A DNA stretch of 64,000 bases from Cladopsammia gracilis (taxonomy: Eukaryota > Cnidaria > Anthozoa > Scleractinia > Dendrophylliidae): NCBI GenBank assembly GCA_022457155.1, contig JAJGOT010000057.1:1320501-1384500 (forward strand). The letters run 5' to 3'. The notes beneath the pieces are model-generated. The model did not search any database and was not told the origin of the DNA. It saw only the letters and a program-made list of their open reading frames with translations. Positions 53,318-63,720 of this stretch are shown here, piece by piece (positions within the stretch are counted from its first letter, which is position 1; each line of letters starts with the position of its first letter). The position numbers and the translations under genes are program-made.

Positions 53318-55066
53318 CTAAGTTAAGAAAATCGACCATATATTTTTTGTTAATTTCCGAGTTGGGTTTTAGTCTATGGTTATTTCGTATTTCATGCAAG
53401 ACACAGTTATTAGACTGTTGTTAGATCTCTAATTGTGGTGTTGTCGATCTTGGGTAAAGAATGAAATGCTACGATCTGGGAAAGCGAGTCACCAGCTGAC
53501 CTTAAGGTGCTTCGATACAGTTTTCTGGAGACCCGGCATACCTACATTTTTCAATCCACTTTTAAGCGGTCTTTTCCAAGTCAGATCAACGTGAAATTTT
53601 CACTATAACTGGTTTTGAATTGAAGTTTGGCTTAATATATATTCTGATAAAATCGATATTACCATAACAACGATAAACAAGAAACTTCGAAATCAGATTA
53701 AGTAAAATTTTGCGCGTTTAAGATTTCGCATTGAAAATCCCACATAGACATCTTAAAATATGATATATGGCATATATATTTTGCAAGAATAAAAAAAAAT
53801 TATGTATGTTTGATTTCAAATAAATCGCAATAACATTTTAAACCTTTCACAAAACCAGTGTTTATCTCTTGACCAATTTAATACCAGTATACAAATAGTA
53901 AGGTTTGAAATGTTATTGCGATTTATTTGAAATCGAACATACATATATTTTTTTTTATTCTTGCAAAATATATATGCCATATACCATATTTTAAGATGTC
54001 TATGTGGGATTTTCAATGCGAAATCTTAAACGCGCAAAATTTCACTTTAACTGATTTCAAAGTTTCTTGTTTATAGTTGTCATGGTAATATCGATTTTAC
54101 CAGAATATATATTTAGCCAAACTTCAATTCAAAATCAGTTAATAGTGAAAATTTTACGTTGATCTGACTTGGAAAAGACCGCATAAAAGTGGATTGAAAA
54201 ATGTAGGTATGGTCTCCAGAAAACTGTATCGAAACACCTTAAAAACCAGTCATACAAAATATAATATTCCAAACTCAGTTAATTGAATCACTCTGATGAA
54301 GTTTAAACATCTCGCCCGTACGCGGTTTTTACCAAAGCGCCGCCAATACATTCCAAACAAAATGATACCTCGACCATACCAATCAACTTTACTGATATCA
54401 ATAAAACAGTACAGTATCATTGTTAGTGCTAGATTTTTGTCGGTGTGGGTTTTCAGGGAATGACTCATATTCTGCTAAGATCAATAGTTTTCTTTGTCCC
54501 TTCACCGCCCCCTCTGGACAGACCTTTCTGGCCGTTGTAGAGTTGTGGCCGTTATGGGGAGGTTATCTATTACATCATTATTTGATTTAGTGAACGAGAA
54601 TTCGGGACAAGAAAACATGGCTGTTGTGGAGAGATGGCCGTTATGGGGAGGTGGCCGTTAGTTGAGGTTCTGCTGTATATGTATCAAAATACTTACCAGA
54701 GTATGTTCCCAGTCTCAGTTTGTAATTGCTTTTCTCACTGTCAACACCAAAGAATTCATACTCAGCGTAAGCTGTTGTTCCGTTCGTGTCTTCAAGATCC
54801 ACTCGAAGCCTGCTTTGTTCTTTTGTCAAGCGGTGAATCTTATCTAGTCCAAGCCAAAATTCTCCACTTAGATTTCCGAAGCCGCGTTTGTAATCGTCCC
54901 AACCACGGTAGAAATTAACCGAGCCGTCCAGTCTCTTTTGCAGCACTGTCCACCCCCCACCGGCTGTTGTTTGGTCACAATACACATCAAAGGCACCGTC
55001 GTTGTCGAAGTGGATCGGGTAAACACCACTGATTCGATGACCAGCTTTGTAAAGTTCGGCACAGTT
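53055..55066 (-). CDS. Fibrinogen-related domain (FReD) protein, C-terminal exons
   Basis: Two exons, 54697-55066 and 53055-53317, encode a complete fibrinogen-like domain of about 211 residues. In order: NCAELYKAGHRISGVYPI, VYCDQTTAGGGWTVLQKR, FYRGWDDYKRGFG, EFWLGLDKIHRLT, then after the intron DMAFSTNDRGNDKHS, NCAERFKGAWWYKQCHTSNL and EMKIKP. The Asp/Asn series before NCAE is the calcium site of the family. The intron is phase 1. FReD proteins such as ficolins, tachylectin-5 and MFAP4-like proteins bind sugars or acetyl groups outside the cell, often in immunity. The 5' exons with signal peptide are not identified. Confidence 0.88.
53502..54242. mobile_element. Long foldback element inside the FReD intron
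   Basis: The arms are about 330 bp each. They start ttaaggtgcttcgatacagt and end with the near-complement of that. Landmarks are agacatcttaaaatatg, tttgatttcaaataaatcgc and their complements around a centre near 53880. TTAA lies at both ends, so a TTAA-specific transposon is possible. It fills most of the 1.38-kb intron between the two halves of the fibrinogen domain. Confidence 0.85.
54697..55066 (-). CDS. FReD exon A (N-terminal half of domain)
   Basis: The exon starts after ttttacaag with Asn-Cys-Ala in phase 0 and ends ACATACTCTG before GTAAGT. It covers the P1-type N-terminal half of the domain to LRLGTYSG. The upstream exon must leave phase 0, which does not match the phase-1 signal-peptide copies, so at least one more exon is needed. 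Confidence 0.85.
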
Positions 55067-55180
55067 CTTGTAAAATGGAAAAGAAAAGAACTTAATAAAT
55101 ATATATAAACTGGCGTTTTCGCTCACGTGACTCGCGTTGCATTGCCATGGAAACCTATAACTGCAGTCATCATATTGGTA

Positions 55181-55772
55181 CAGTTGAACCTCTCTAATAC
55201 GGACACCGAAGGGACAGAGCAAAGTGTCCGTATTATAGATCGAGGTCACCACGATGACGTCACTTTAAAGACTCCACTGACAGTTTTGGTTCAGTAACTA
55301 AAAACAGGCCCACACTCGTCTATTAACTGCATCTAAATTGATTAATATACAGCATTGAGACACTGTCTATCAGTAGTGTACTACATTGTAAAATTCTTAG
55401 CTGCATAAGGTATACGAATCACTGTTTTAAAACGAAACGAACTACAACGCAATGCTGCATGTGAAAAAGTACTATAAAGTACAATTCTGAAAATGTCTTT
55501 CGATGTATGTTTGTAACCACAAACAGGAAATTGTATTACTTACTCAAACTATCATCACCTGATCACTTATATAAATTTGCTCTTTGGGGCCGAGATGTAC
55601 CTGGATGTAGTGTCCGTTGTCCGTATTAGAGAGGGTCCGTATTATAGAGGTCTTTTTTAAAGAAAATATGTGAGAATTTTGTTGGGACATAGGAAACTGT
55701 CCGTAATAGAGAGGTGTCCGTATTAGAGAGGTGTCCGTATTAGAGAGGTGTCCGTAACGAGAAGTTCGACTG
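55181..55772. mobile_element. Tc1/pogo-like non-autonomous element, full length
   Basis: The left end cagttgaacctctctaatac and right end gagaagttcgactg are inverted and flanked by TA (55179-55180 and 55773-55774). The interior contains several tgtccgtattagagag units near both ends. The copy at 1-378 is the same family. No transposase. Confidence 0.75.
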
Positions 55773-55774
55773 TA

Positions 55775-56601
55775 TTCCATCGTCTTGTTGACTTCAAGCT
55801 TAGCTAAGTAACTGTAAACGAAGTAGTTTGATCATCAAGGTGCTTTGTTTCGAGATTGGTCTCAGTCATCAGACTGGAAAATACGTCCAAATGCTAAAAA
55901 TTGAACAAAAAAGTGTTTACTCAATCACACACATGAAGTCTTTGGATCTCCGATTGGGATGTACCCTAAAGAATTTTAACCTTAAACCTATTTTACACCT
56001 ATTTTATCGCGCACTCACTAATGTAAACTCTTTCTCCATTTTGAGGTCAAACTCGAACAATTCTCCTGGCTATTTCAGACGATGAACTCCTCGTTCTCTT
56101 CAGGCTTACAAACAAAAGCAGTTTTATAATCATGTTTCTTTGTCTCGAGACTGGCTGCGGCCATGAGAATGGAAAAGACGTCCAAATGCTAAATAACAGC
56201 GTTTCTGTCGCGTTCCATGTGTCATGAAACAAATTGCAGCCCCCTTTGTTTTATACATGTAGAGCATTTCGATATCACCATTTTTTTTCATTGTCCCGCG
56301 CCGGCAAACTTAGTTTCCGCATAATATTACTTTCATTGCACAGTTCTCCTTTATAACCCTCACGGCAGACACATCAGTATCCTTTGTCTGTAAACCCTAC
56401 TTGACACAGGGAATTCTTTCCAGTGCAAGGGCTATGGTGGCAAAAATTCTGGATGTGAAATAAATTATTAATCAACGGGGTCCATAATTCAAGAAGCCTT
56501 CTTAAATTAAGGCGTATCCTAAGTCCAGTTGAGTATTTTAACTATTTTTATGATATCGTTAACGCGTAGAGGCTGTCGAAATACGTCATATAAAAACTGT
56601 A

Positions 56602-56633
<32 letters not shown>

Positions 56634-56704
56634 TGGCATCGAAAATTGTTCTGGTGCAAAGGATTATTCTAATTATTATTAAAAAGAACCCTTGTATATA
56701 GTCC
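55775..56704. other. Gene-free stretch
   Basis: A related pair of segments at 55846-55900 and 56137-56200 shares ttgtttcgagattgg/ttgtctcgagactgg and acgtccaaatgctaaa, so a decayed direct repeat is present. A short (ATT)n run lies at 56602-56632. No exon. Confidence 0.45.
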
Positions 56705-57205
56705 CTAGCGCGCATGCTTGACTTTGTTTACATTTTTTGTTTTGATTTTTACGATACGTTACATTCTGTGACTACTCACATGAAGAAAATTTCAAGTTTT
56801 TCCAGAAGCTGGATGCGCGCCATTATGGATGGGAAAGCTTGCGAAAGAAAACTTGTATTCTACTGTCGATGAGTTCAAGAGAAGCCGTACTGAAGCAATT
56901 AAAGATTTCATCACCAGCAGCACACTTAACGGATGTTTTCTCCAGTAAAGTGGAACTGGTAAACTGACATTCCATCGTGTTAAGCCCCGGCTACACGTTC
57001 TAACATTGTTATATAACATTTTTTGGTTCAACAATGTTAGAAAGTGTAGCCGGCATGTTAGATGACGTTTGTCTAACATTTTTTGTTGGAAGAATGTTTT
57101 GATTTCGATCAAAAAATGTTATATAACAATGTTAGAACGTGTAGCCGGGGCTTTAGTCTCAAAAAACAGTGCATGCGCAGAAGGGACTGCAGGTTATCTT
57201 TAGTA
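56705..57205 (-). repeat. Dispersed repeat, copy with MITE insertion
   Basis: This is the inverted counterpart of 23165-23500. It is split by a MITE at 56983-57152 with TTA on both sides. The uninterrupted copy reads straight through the junction, giving a natural empty site. Confidence 0.7.
56983..57152. mobile_element. Harbinger-like MITE with verified-style empty site
   Basis: The ends agccccggctacacgttcta and tagaacgtgtagccggggct are exact inverted repeats, and TTA flanks both sides (56980-56982, 57153-57155). An internal aatgttagaa and tgttatataacatt palindrome extends the arms. The related repeat at 23165-23500 lacks it. Confidence 0.88.
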
Positions 57206-58470
57206 TTATTGCATGGATAACAAATAGCCCAATACTTAGGACAGCCTCGTCATCATTATGAGTATGAATCGTTATCCCATCGTTATCATTATTTTTTATC
57301 GAAAAATAATGTGATTACCGACAGCGTAGTGAATGTAATCTTTCTTTTTCTCTAAAGCAGCGTGTGAAGGACTTTCATCGGTGAAATTTTTTAATTCGCA
57401 CGTGCGTTTTCCCTCGTCTACAGGACCCACATTGATAGACACACAGTTTGGCTCCATGACGTCACTCGGCAACTTCGTCTATCACCTTCTCAGTCCTTAT
57501 CACGTGACCCGGAAGTGCTTTGTCTGGTATCAGTTCCTTGAATATTAAGATGCGGTTGTATTCTGTCGAGAGAACTGCAGAAAAGTAAACGCGCAATAAT
57601 ATTTTGCCATTTCTCGTTCATCTTAATGTCTACTGAGCATGTAACAGGCCTCTGTAGACTCTGTAAGCCTCATTCGAAAACAAGAAAAACTTGTCGTAAG
57701 TCCTAAGTCGTAAGTTGGTGGGGCATCTTACAGATGATTATTAAACCTACATTATTTAACCATCCGTTAACGGTAGTGTTATGTGGCAATAAATTGATGA
57801 ACAAATTATTCAAAATCGGCTTCGCAGCAGCCGGCAGCTTAAAAAAGCTATATATACACTAGCTGACTAAAACGCCTTTGTTTCAGCCCATCATAATGTA
57901 GTTATGAATGTCAGTCACAGGAGATCTGTTGAACATATTATGCATTTGCACATCTGCATTTTACTGACTTTGCCATTTCGTTCCTCTTTACGAGATCCCA
58001 GTGTCTATTCCCTTTACTCCAACCGATTTGAGAGTTTTCATCAAAAACTCCATGAACCGAATAAAGTTGAAGCTCGTCTTGAGTGAGACCACTCTCCTCA
58101 ACGATTACCCTCATGAAAACCCGTTTACTGAACTAGTCTCAGTTAATATGAAATTGGATGATGATCATGAACTACGCACTCAGGCCGAGCAAATAAAATC
58201 CAATGATTTTGGTATATATGCTATATTTGTAGTTTGTTTGCTATCTATATATAAATACTATAATTGTTCAAGGACATGCAAGCATTGATAAAAATCTCAT
58301 TTTAAAATGACAATATAATTAACTTAGCTAAGATACTGGTCGTTTTCTTTGAATTGTCTTCTTCTTCTTCTTCTTCTTCTTCTTCTTCTTCTTCTTCTTC
58401 TTCTTCTTCTTCGATTTTTCCCGTTTTTTTTCCCGTCCAAAAGGTTGCTTTATAAACATACAACACTTCC
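57206..58470. other. Gene-free stretch with (TTC)n microsatellite
   Basis: A clean (TTC)n run lies at about 58358-58411; poly-Glu and poly-Lys frames on the other strand are artefacts. The 95-codon plus frame at 58001-58288 has no family resemblance. Confidence 0.5.
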
Positions 58471-58546
58471 CACAATACAATAATGCACACATAAATTTCA
58501 AATGGAATCCACGCGAGGAAAATCGGAACGCTTTCATTGATGCCAT
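58471..58546 (-). pseudogene. Broken signal-peptide exon, copy 2
   Basis: This copy aligns with 50311-50381 and 58852-58933. It keeps the ATG-GCA-TCA start but has a base insertion within the hydrophobic part. The donor is damaged (gaagtg in place of gtaagt). Confidence 0.5.
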
Positions 58547-58851
58547 GTTCCTTTTTATTATTATTATTTTTATTTTTTGTTTTGTCAACAAAGTCAATCG
58601 TCTCATGACTTTAAGCTGCACAAGTTTCGTTGTTACTAGAATTCCTTGTTTACTCAGGAGCATCTTGCTGTTAGTCACAGGAAATTTTATAATTTGTTCG
58701 CATATTTTCAAACGATAAATCGAAAAATGAGTCAAATAAAACTGACAATATGATGCTAACCTAGCTAAGATACTGGACTTTTGTTTTGTTTTCTTCGATT
58801 TTTCCCGGCTTTTAGGTCCAAAAACTTGCTTTATAAACATGCAACACTTAC

Positions 58852-58933
58852 CAGCGTACACTAATGCACCCATCCCAAATAATATCCACGCGAGGAAAAT
58901 GAATTAAAATTTTAACGCTCTGATAGATGTCAT
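58852..58933 (-). pseudogene. Broken signal-peptide exon, copy 3
   Basis: This copy has an ATG start and a strongly hydrophobic open part coding FIFLAWILFGMGALVYA right up to an intact GTAAGT donor in phase 1. An AT-rich insertion of about 11-12 bases after the start introduces an in-frame TAA. It lies upstream of the FReD exons on the same strand. Confidence 0.5.
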
Positions 58934-58943
58934 GTTCCCTTAA

Positions 58944-59896
58944 CCCTATTTAGACTGGGCTTTTTTAGGCAATCTGTGACTGGGGGGGGGGGGGGGGGGG
59001 GCTCCTCGGACCCCCCCTTCATATCTCTGGAACCAGTAAGGCTTGGACCATGAAATTTTCACACAATGTTCATCTCCATACAAGAAAACCTCACACCCAG
59101 TTTTGACCTGCCACACCCAATTATGACGTCACAATGACGTCATTTTTGTTTTTCCGACGTTTCTTTGATATTTTTCCATCCAGATACTTAAAATATCAAA
59201 TATAACTGTAAAATCATCTCTTTAATATTAAAACATAATATATACAAACAAGGACACACTTGTTAAGCGAGAAAAAGCAAAAAAAGGCGATAAAACTATA
59301 ATTTTGAAATTTATTGTCCGCCATCTTGGATCCGTCATCTTGGATCCGCCATCTTGGATTTCCTTTTTTTTCGTTTAAATTAAAATTAAAAAAATATCTA
59401 AAAGAGAAAAGGATCAGAATGTATAAAACACGTATCAAACTAATGTCTATTATCCAAACAATGAACTTAGAAGCGTTATTTAATAAATAGTACAAAAATT
59501 TTCTCTATAAGTAAAAGAGAGCAAAAATTTGCCTACCCCTCCCCCCAAATATTTGATGTTAAAAATTTTTGATGTCTTTCAAGAACTAGTCCCAAGAAAA
59601 AACTATTCTAACAAGAAAATGCACTATAAGTCAAAGAACAAGATCTTAAAATAAAAAATCACCATATTTTAATATTTTGAAAACCTATGTGTCAAATGGC
59701 AAAAAAAAAACCTATGTGCCATGGCAACATGGTTAATCACACTGACATGTTATGGATACCAAAATGTCCCTAGATAAATTCTAGGAAAAGTCAGAAAATT
59801 TCAGCCTCATAGCTATTTCGGTGTAAGAGTAATCACAATTTTACTGGAGGGGGGGTTCGAAAAGCCCCCCCGCCCCCCCCCCCAGTCTGAATAGGG
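58944..59896. mobile_element. piggyBac-like non-autonomous element
   Basis: TTAA lies at both ends (58940-58943, 59897-59900). The inverted ends are ccctatttagactgggc and ccagtctgaataggg, beginning CCC and ending GGG as in piggyBac. Just inside are matching G-run and C-run tracts. The interior contains a thrice-repeated ccatcttggatccg(t/c)c phrase and no transposase. Confidence 0.8.
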
Positions 59897-59900
59897 TTAA

Positions 59901-60596
59901 TGGATCTTCGTTTTTGTCAATAATAAAAGGGCCAAGTGAAATAATAATAATTATTTCATTTTGTTGAAAATTTAGATTCTATGTTCTTCCTCATTAAACA
60001 ATTTCAAATCATGGTAAGTTGGGTCTATTATAAACTTAACTATCTAAATATATGACTATTATGATATGGATCTCTGAGATATTTTACAGTACGTCTATGT
60101 TAGTTTTAGTCAGTTGGCCTCTTTTCAGCAACTTGCATTTTCGTCAGAGGGATTTTTAAAATCGGAACATAATGTCTGAATCTGTTCGATGGTGTGATTC
60201 TGGTATATAATGTTTTATGTAGAGCTGGGGAAGTTGTGCAGATATGTAAATAATGAAAATTATTACCACGTTTACCCGACAATGTTTTTAAAATTTCAGG
60301 CGAAATTCATTAATCGAAATAAATCGAACGTAGCATCATTTTAACTCGGCTTAAGGTTATACAGATCTAGTAACACTTACAGCGGTTACCAATAACACGC
60401 GACCCATTGCTCTTCATCTCCGAAGGGCAAACGTAGAGTTTGGTGGACGTCAATCAGAGAAAAGCTGTTAACATTATTTTTTTAAATTCCGACTGGATTC
60501 CGAACAATTTTACCAAAAAGAAATAGTAAACATTTTAAAACAACAAATTTCAAAGTCAATTATAGCGGAGCTGTCTGCGGAGCCCCATGCTCATAG
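59901..60596. other. Gene-free AT-rich stretch
   Basis: No exon or clear element was recognised between the piggyBac-like element and repeat copy B. Confidence 0.35.
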
Positions 60597-61715
60597 CGGA
60601 GCCCGCGGGCCGAAGGCCCGGCGGAGCACCATACTCATAGAACCCATGCCCATCATTTTTCATGGTCATGGCAAGCGGAATGTTTCGCGGGCGCGTGTGT
60701 GCCCGCCCGCCCACCCGTGTTGGAACAACATCCGGGATCTTGAAAGCAAGGCTTTGTTTTTCGCGCGGCCACACAGCCGTGAGCTCGGTAAACACTTTAG
60801 TTGTTTTGTTGTGTTTAGCGGAGAATTAAAGTCGTTATTTCCCTGCGCGCAGTTTTTCGCGGTTTGCTACTCAAGACAGGGATACTAATTAAGGGATACT
60901 CAGAAGCCGCTTTAGTGGAAAAAGAAGAGCTTTCAGGGATAAAATCTTGCTTCGAGGAACTATATACGTTTTTAGCAATGCGAAGAGATGGGTTCGTTTT
61001 TTGGATTTCAGCACCAAAGCGGAGATTTAAAGAATTTCCAAGTACAGTAGTCGCCGGAGGGACTTAAAGGTAAAACAAATTACATTTTTCGATGGGAATT
61101 TATCTTGATATCAATCTGTGATTGACATTTTGTTTGTGTTCTCGTTAATTTTGGAGAATTGTTTATAAACGTGTAGCTTAAATTCAGTTGTATTTTAATT
61201 TCTTGAATTTCATCGAAGACACGGCTCGGCCTCGATGCACTGTAAATTGTACGCGTTTTGCTTCTAAACATAAACTAATTGAGATTTCAATAACATTTTT
61301 CGAAAGAAGATTGTGTTGTTCATTTTTATGTGTTTGTTCATTCATTACATAGATTGAAAAGCGATTTTATGTAAACAAAACAAGACTTAGATTTTATACT
61401 CGCGTTGCCTTTTGCAAATATGTTTGTGTATTTTGGCAAATCAGTTTCTCGGGCATTTTTTGACAAGCAACAACTCTATTTTATTCGGAAAATAGTCGTA
61501 ATTGTTGTTTTTGTGAACTTTTGTAAGGTCTAAATGTACTGTGCAGACGGTCGGGTAATACTGCTTTTCAGAATTGCTAAAATTGAAAAATAGCCCGGTC
61601 GTCAATCTTAATTCTTGTGCTTCGACCTTTCACCTAAGTTAAGTTTCATCTTAGTTAAGCTTGTTCAGAGGGTCTTCAGAGGGCACCGCTGTTAGGCTAA
61701 GGCTTACTATATATA
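60597..61715 (+). repeat. Dispersed repeat family, copy B (uninterrupted)
   Basis: This matches copy A over its whole length, from gaaggcccggcggagcacca to gggtcttcagagggcaccgc, without the LINE. It is the best reference for the unit of about 1.1 kb. No identified coding function. Confidence 0.75.
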
Positions 61716-61734
61716 TTAGAACCCACACACAACC

Positions 61735-62290
61735 ATAGAACCAGGAATAGAACCTCATGGTCATGGCTAGCGGAATGTTTCGCGGGCGCGTCGTGTGCCC
61801 GCCGCCGTACGCGTTGGCACGTCACCTGGGAAACGCACTTTGATGTTTATTTGCTGTGTTTACTAAGCGGAGAAAGCTGTTTAAATTAAAGTCGTTATTT
61901 CCCTGCAGTTTTTCAAGACAGGGATACTAATTAAGGGATACTCATAAGCCGCTTTAGTGGAAAAAGAAGAGCTTTCAGGGATAAAATCTTGCTTCGAGGA
62001 ACTTATACGTTTTTATCAATGAGACAGCCATCATAAGCCATGCGGGGAGATGTTTGTCACTTCGGGTTTCAGAACTGAAGAAGCGTAGATTTAAAGAATT
62101 TCCAAGCAGTGGACGGACTTAAAGGTAAAAAAATATATTTTTCGACTCGAATTTATGCTGATATCAATCTGTGATTGACTTTTTCTTTGTGTTCTCGCTA
62201 TTTTTGGAGAATTGTTTATAAAACGTGTTCAAATTTAGTCGTTTTGATTTCTTTCATCGAAGACGGGTCGGCAATGGTTCGAAAGAAAAT
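61735..62290 (+). repeat. Dispersed repeat family, copy C (short)
   Basis: This copy starts tagaacctcatggtcatggc and lies directly after copy B in the same orientation. Deletions shorten it and break the shared frame. It ends near aggtcggcaatggttcgaaag. Confidence 0.7.
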
Positions 62291-62653
62291 TGTGTTGGCC
62301 ATTTTTATTTGTTTGTTCCTTCATTACATACTACGAAAGTACCGCAGCGATGCTTTTATGTTTTTTTTTTACTTTTTACTCTTTATTATTAGCAATTATT
62401 ATTGTTATCATAGTAATTAATATGACATTTGCGTTACTTTTTGTTTACATTTACATACATGCAAATATATCAAGCGAATAACATTAAATATGCAACAGCT
62501 GCACAGATGTAAAGATGATGTGATTCAAACATAAGCTAACACGATCTACAATAAAACTAAACAAAATCATAAAGAAATCGAATGTTAGGGACCATTCATA
62601 ATTTATGGGTTAGGGAGGCTATGGGAATCTTAATTTTTTCCTTAAAAATTTTT
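62291..62653. other. Gene-free AT-rich stretch
   Basis: Nothing recognised beyond the decayed end of copy C. Confidence 0.3.
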
Positions 62654-63715
62654 TCTAGCCCCCCCCCCCCCCCCCAGATGATGTAAGATATTTTTTTCTG
62701 GCCCCCCCCCCCTCATGAGAGCTTGTGGACAAAGGTAAAATACCATGATTCCCCCCCCCCCCTCCCCCCCAATCCTCGCTACCACCACCACTATCACCAA
62801 CAATCTACCATGTTTGCTTTAAAATACCTATAAATTGCCTATACAAACAACATTTAAGTCAACATTTTAATACAAGCCAGTCTCTGAGTCGCCTCCATTA
62901 ACCAATGGTGTACAGAGACCTGTTGATGACTTGATGCCCAAGGGCCCGTTTTTCGAAAGACCCGATAACTTTTCAGGTCCAGAAAGCTATGTTATGCACA
63001 TTAAAGATTTCAATTGTGTTGGTTTTAAAAGCTGAGCAATAAAAATCAAAGTTGACGAAATAAGTCGGGCTGGTTTGAGGGCTAAAAAATACATCACCAT
63101 TTTATAGATTCTGATTTTAAAATAAAGTTCTGGGCCCGAAAAGTTATCGGGACTTTCGAGAAATGGTCCTCAGAGCACAGATAAAAAAAAATTTCTAGCC
63201 CCCCCCCCCCCCCCCCCGATGATGTAAGATATTTTTTCTGGTCCCCCCTCACGAGAGCTTGTGGACAAGGGTAAAATACCATGACCCCCTCCCAATCCTC
63301 TCTACCACCACCACTATCACCAACAATCTACCATGTTTGCTTTAAAATACCTATAAATTGCCTATACAAACAACATTTAAGTCAACATTTAAATACAAGC
63401 CAGTCTTTGAGTCGCCTCCATTAACCAAAGGTGTACAGAGACCTGTCTATGACTTTATGCCCAGGGGCCCGTTTCTCGAATGACCCGATAACTTTTCAGG
63501 TCCAGAAAGCTATCTTATGCGCATTAAAGATTTAAATTGTGTTGGTTTTAAAAGCTGAACAATAAAAGTCAAAGTTGACGAAATAAGTCGGGCTGGTTTG
63601 AGGGCTAAAAATATACCACCATTTTATAGATTCTGATTTAAAATATAGTTCTGGGCCCGAAAAGTTATCGGGACTTTCGAGAAATGGGCCCCAGAGCACA
63701 GATAAAAAAAAAACA
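62654..63715 (+). repeat. Direct tandem duplication, unit about 530 bp
   Basis: Unit 1 starts at about 62654 and unit 2 at about 63191, each with ttctagcc, a poly-C run and then gatgatgtaagatat. The two share almost every base through ataccatgat, ccaccaccactatcaccaac, gtcgcctccattaacc and gtcgggctggtttgagggct. Each contains a MITE with gggcccgttt and gaaaagttatcgggactttc arms (62940-63171 and 63465-63690). Confidence 0.85.
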
Positions 63716-63720
63716 ATTCA

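Noticed and set aside
58302..58873. 181-codon minus frame with poly-Lys and 62-codon frame with poly-Glu
   Set aside because: They read a (TTC)n microsatellite and join two broken signal-peptide-exon copies by chance.
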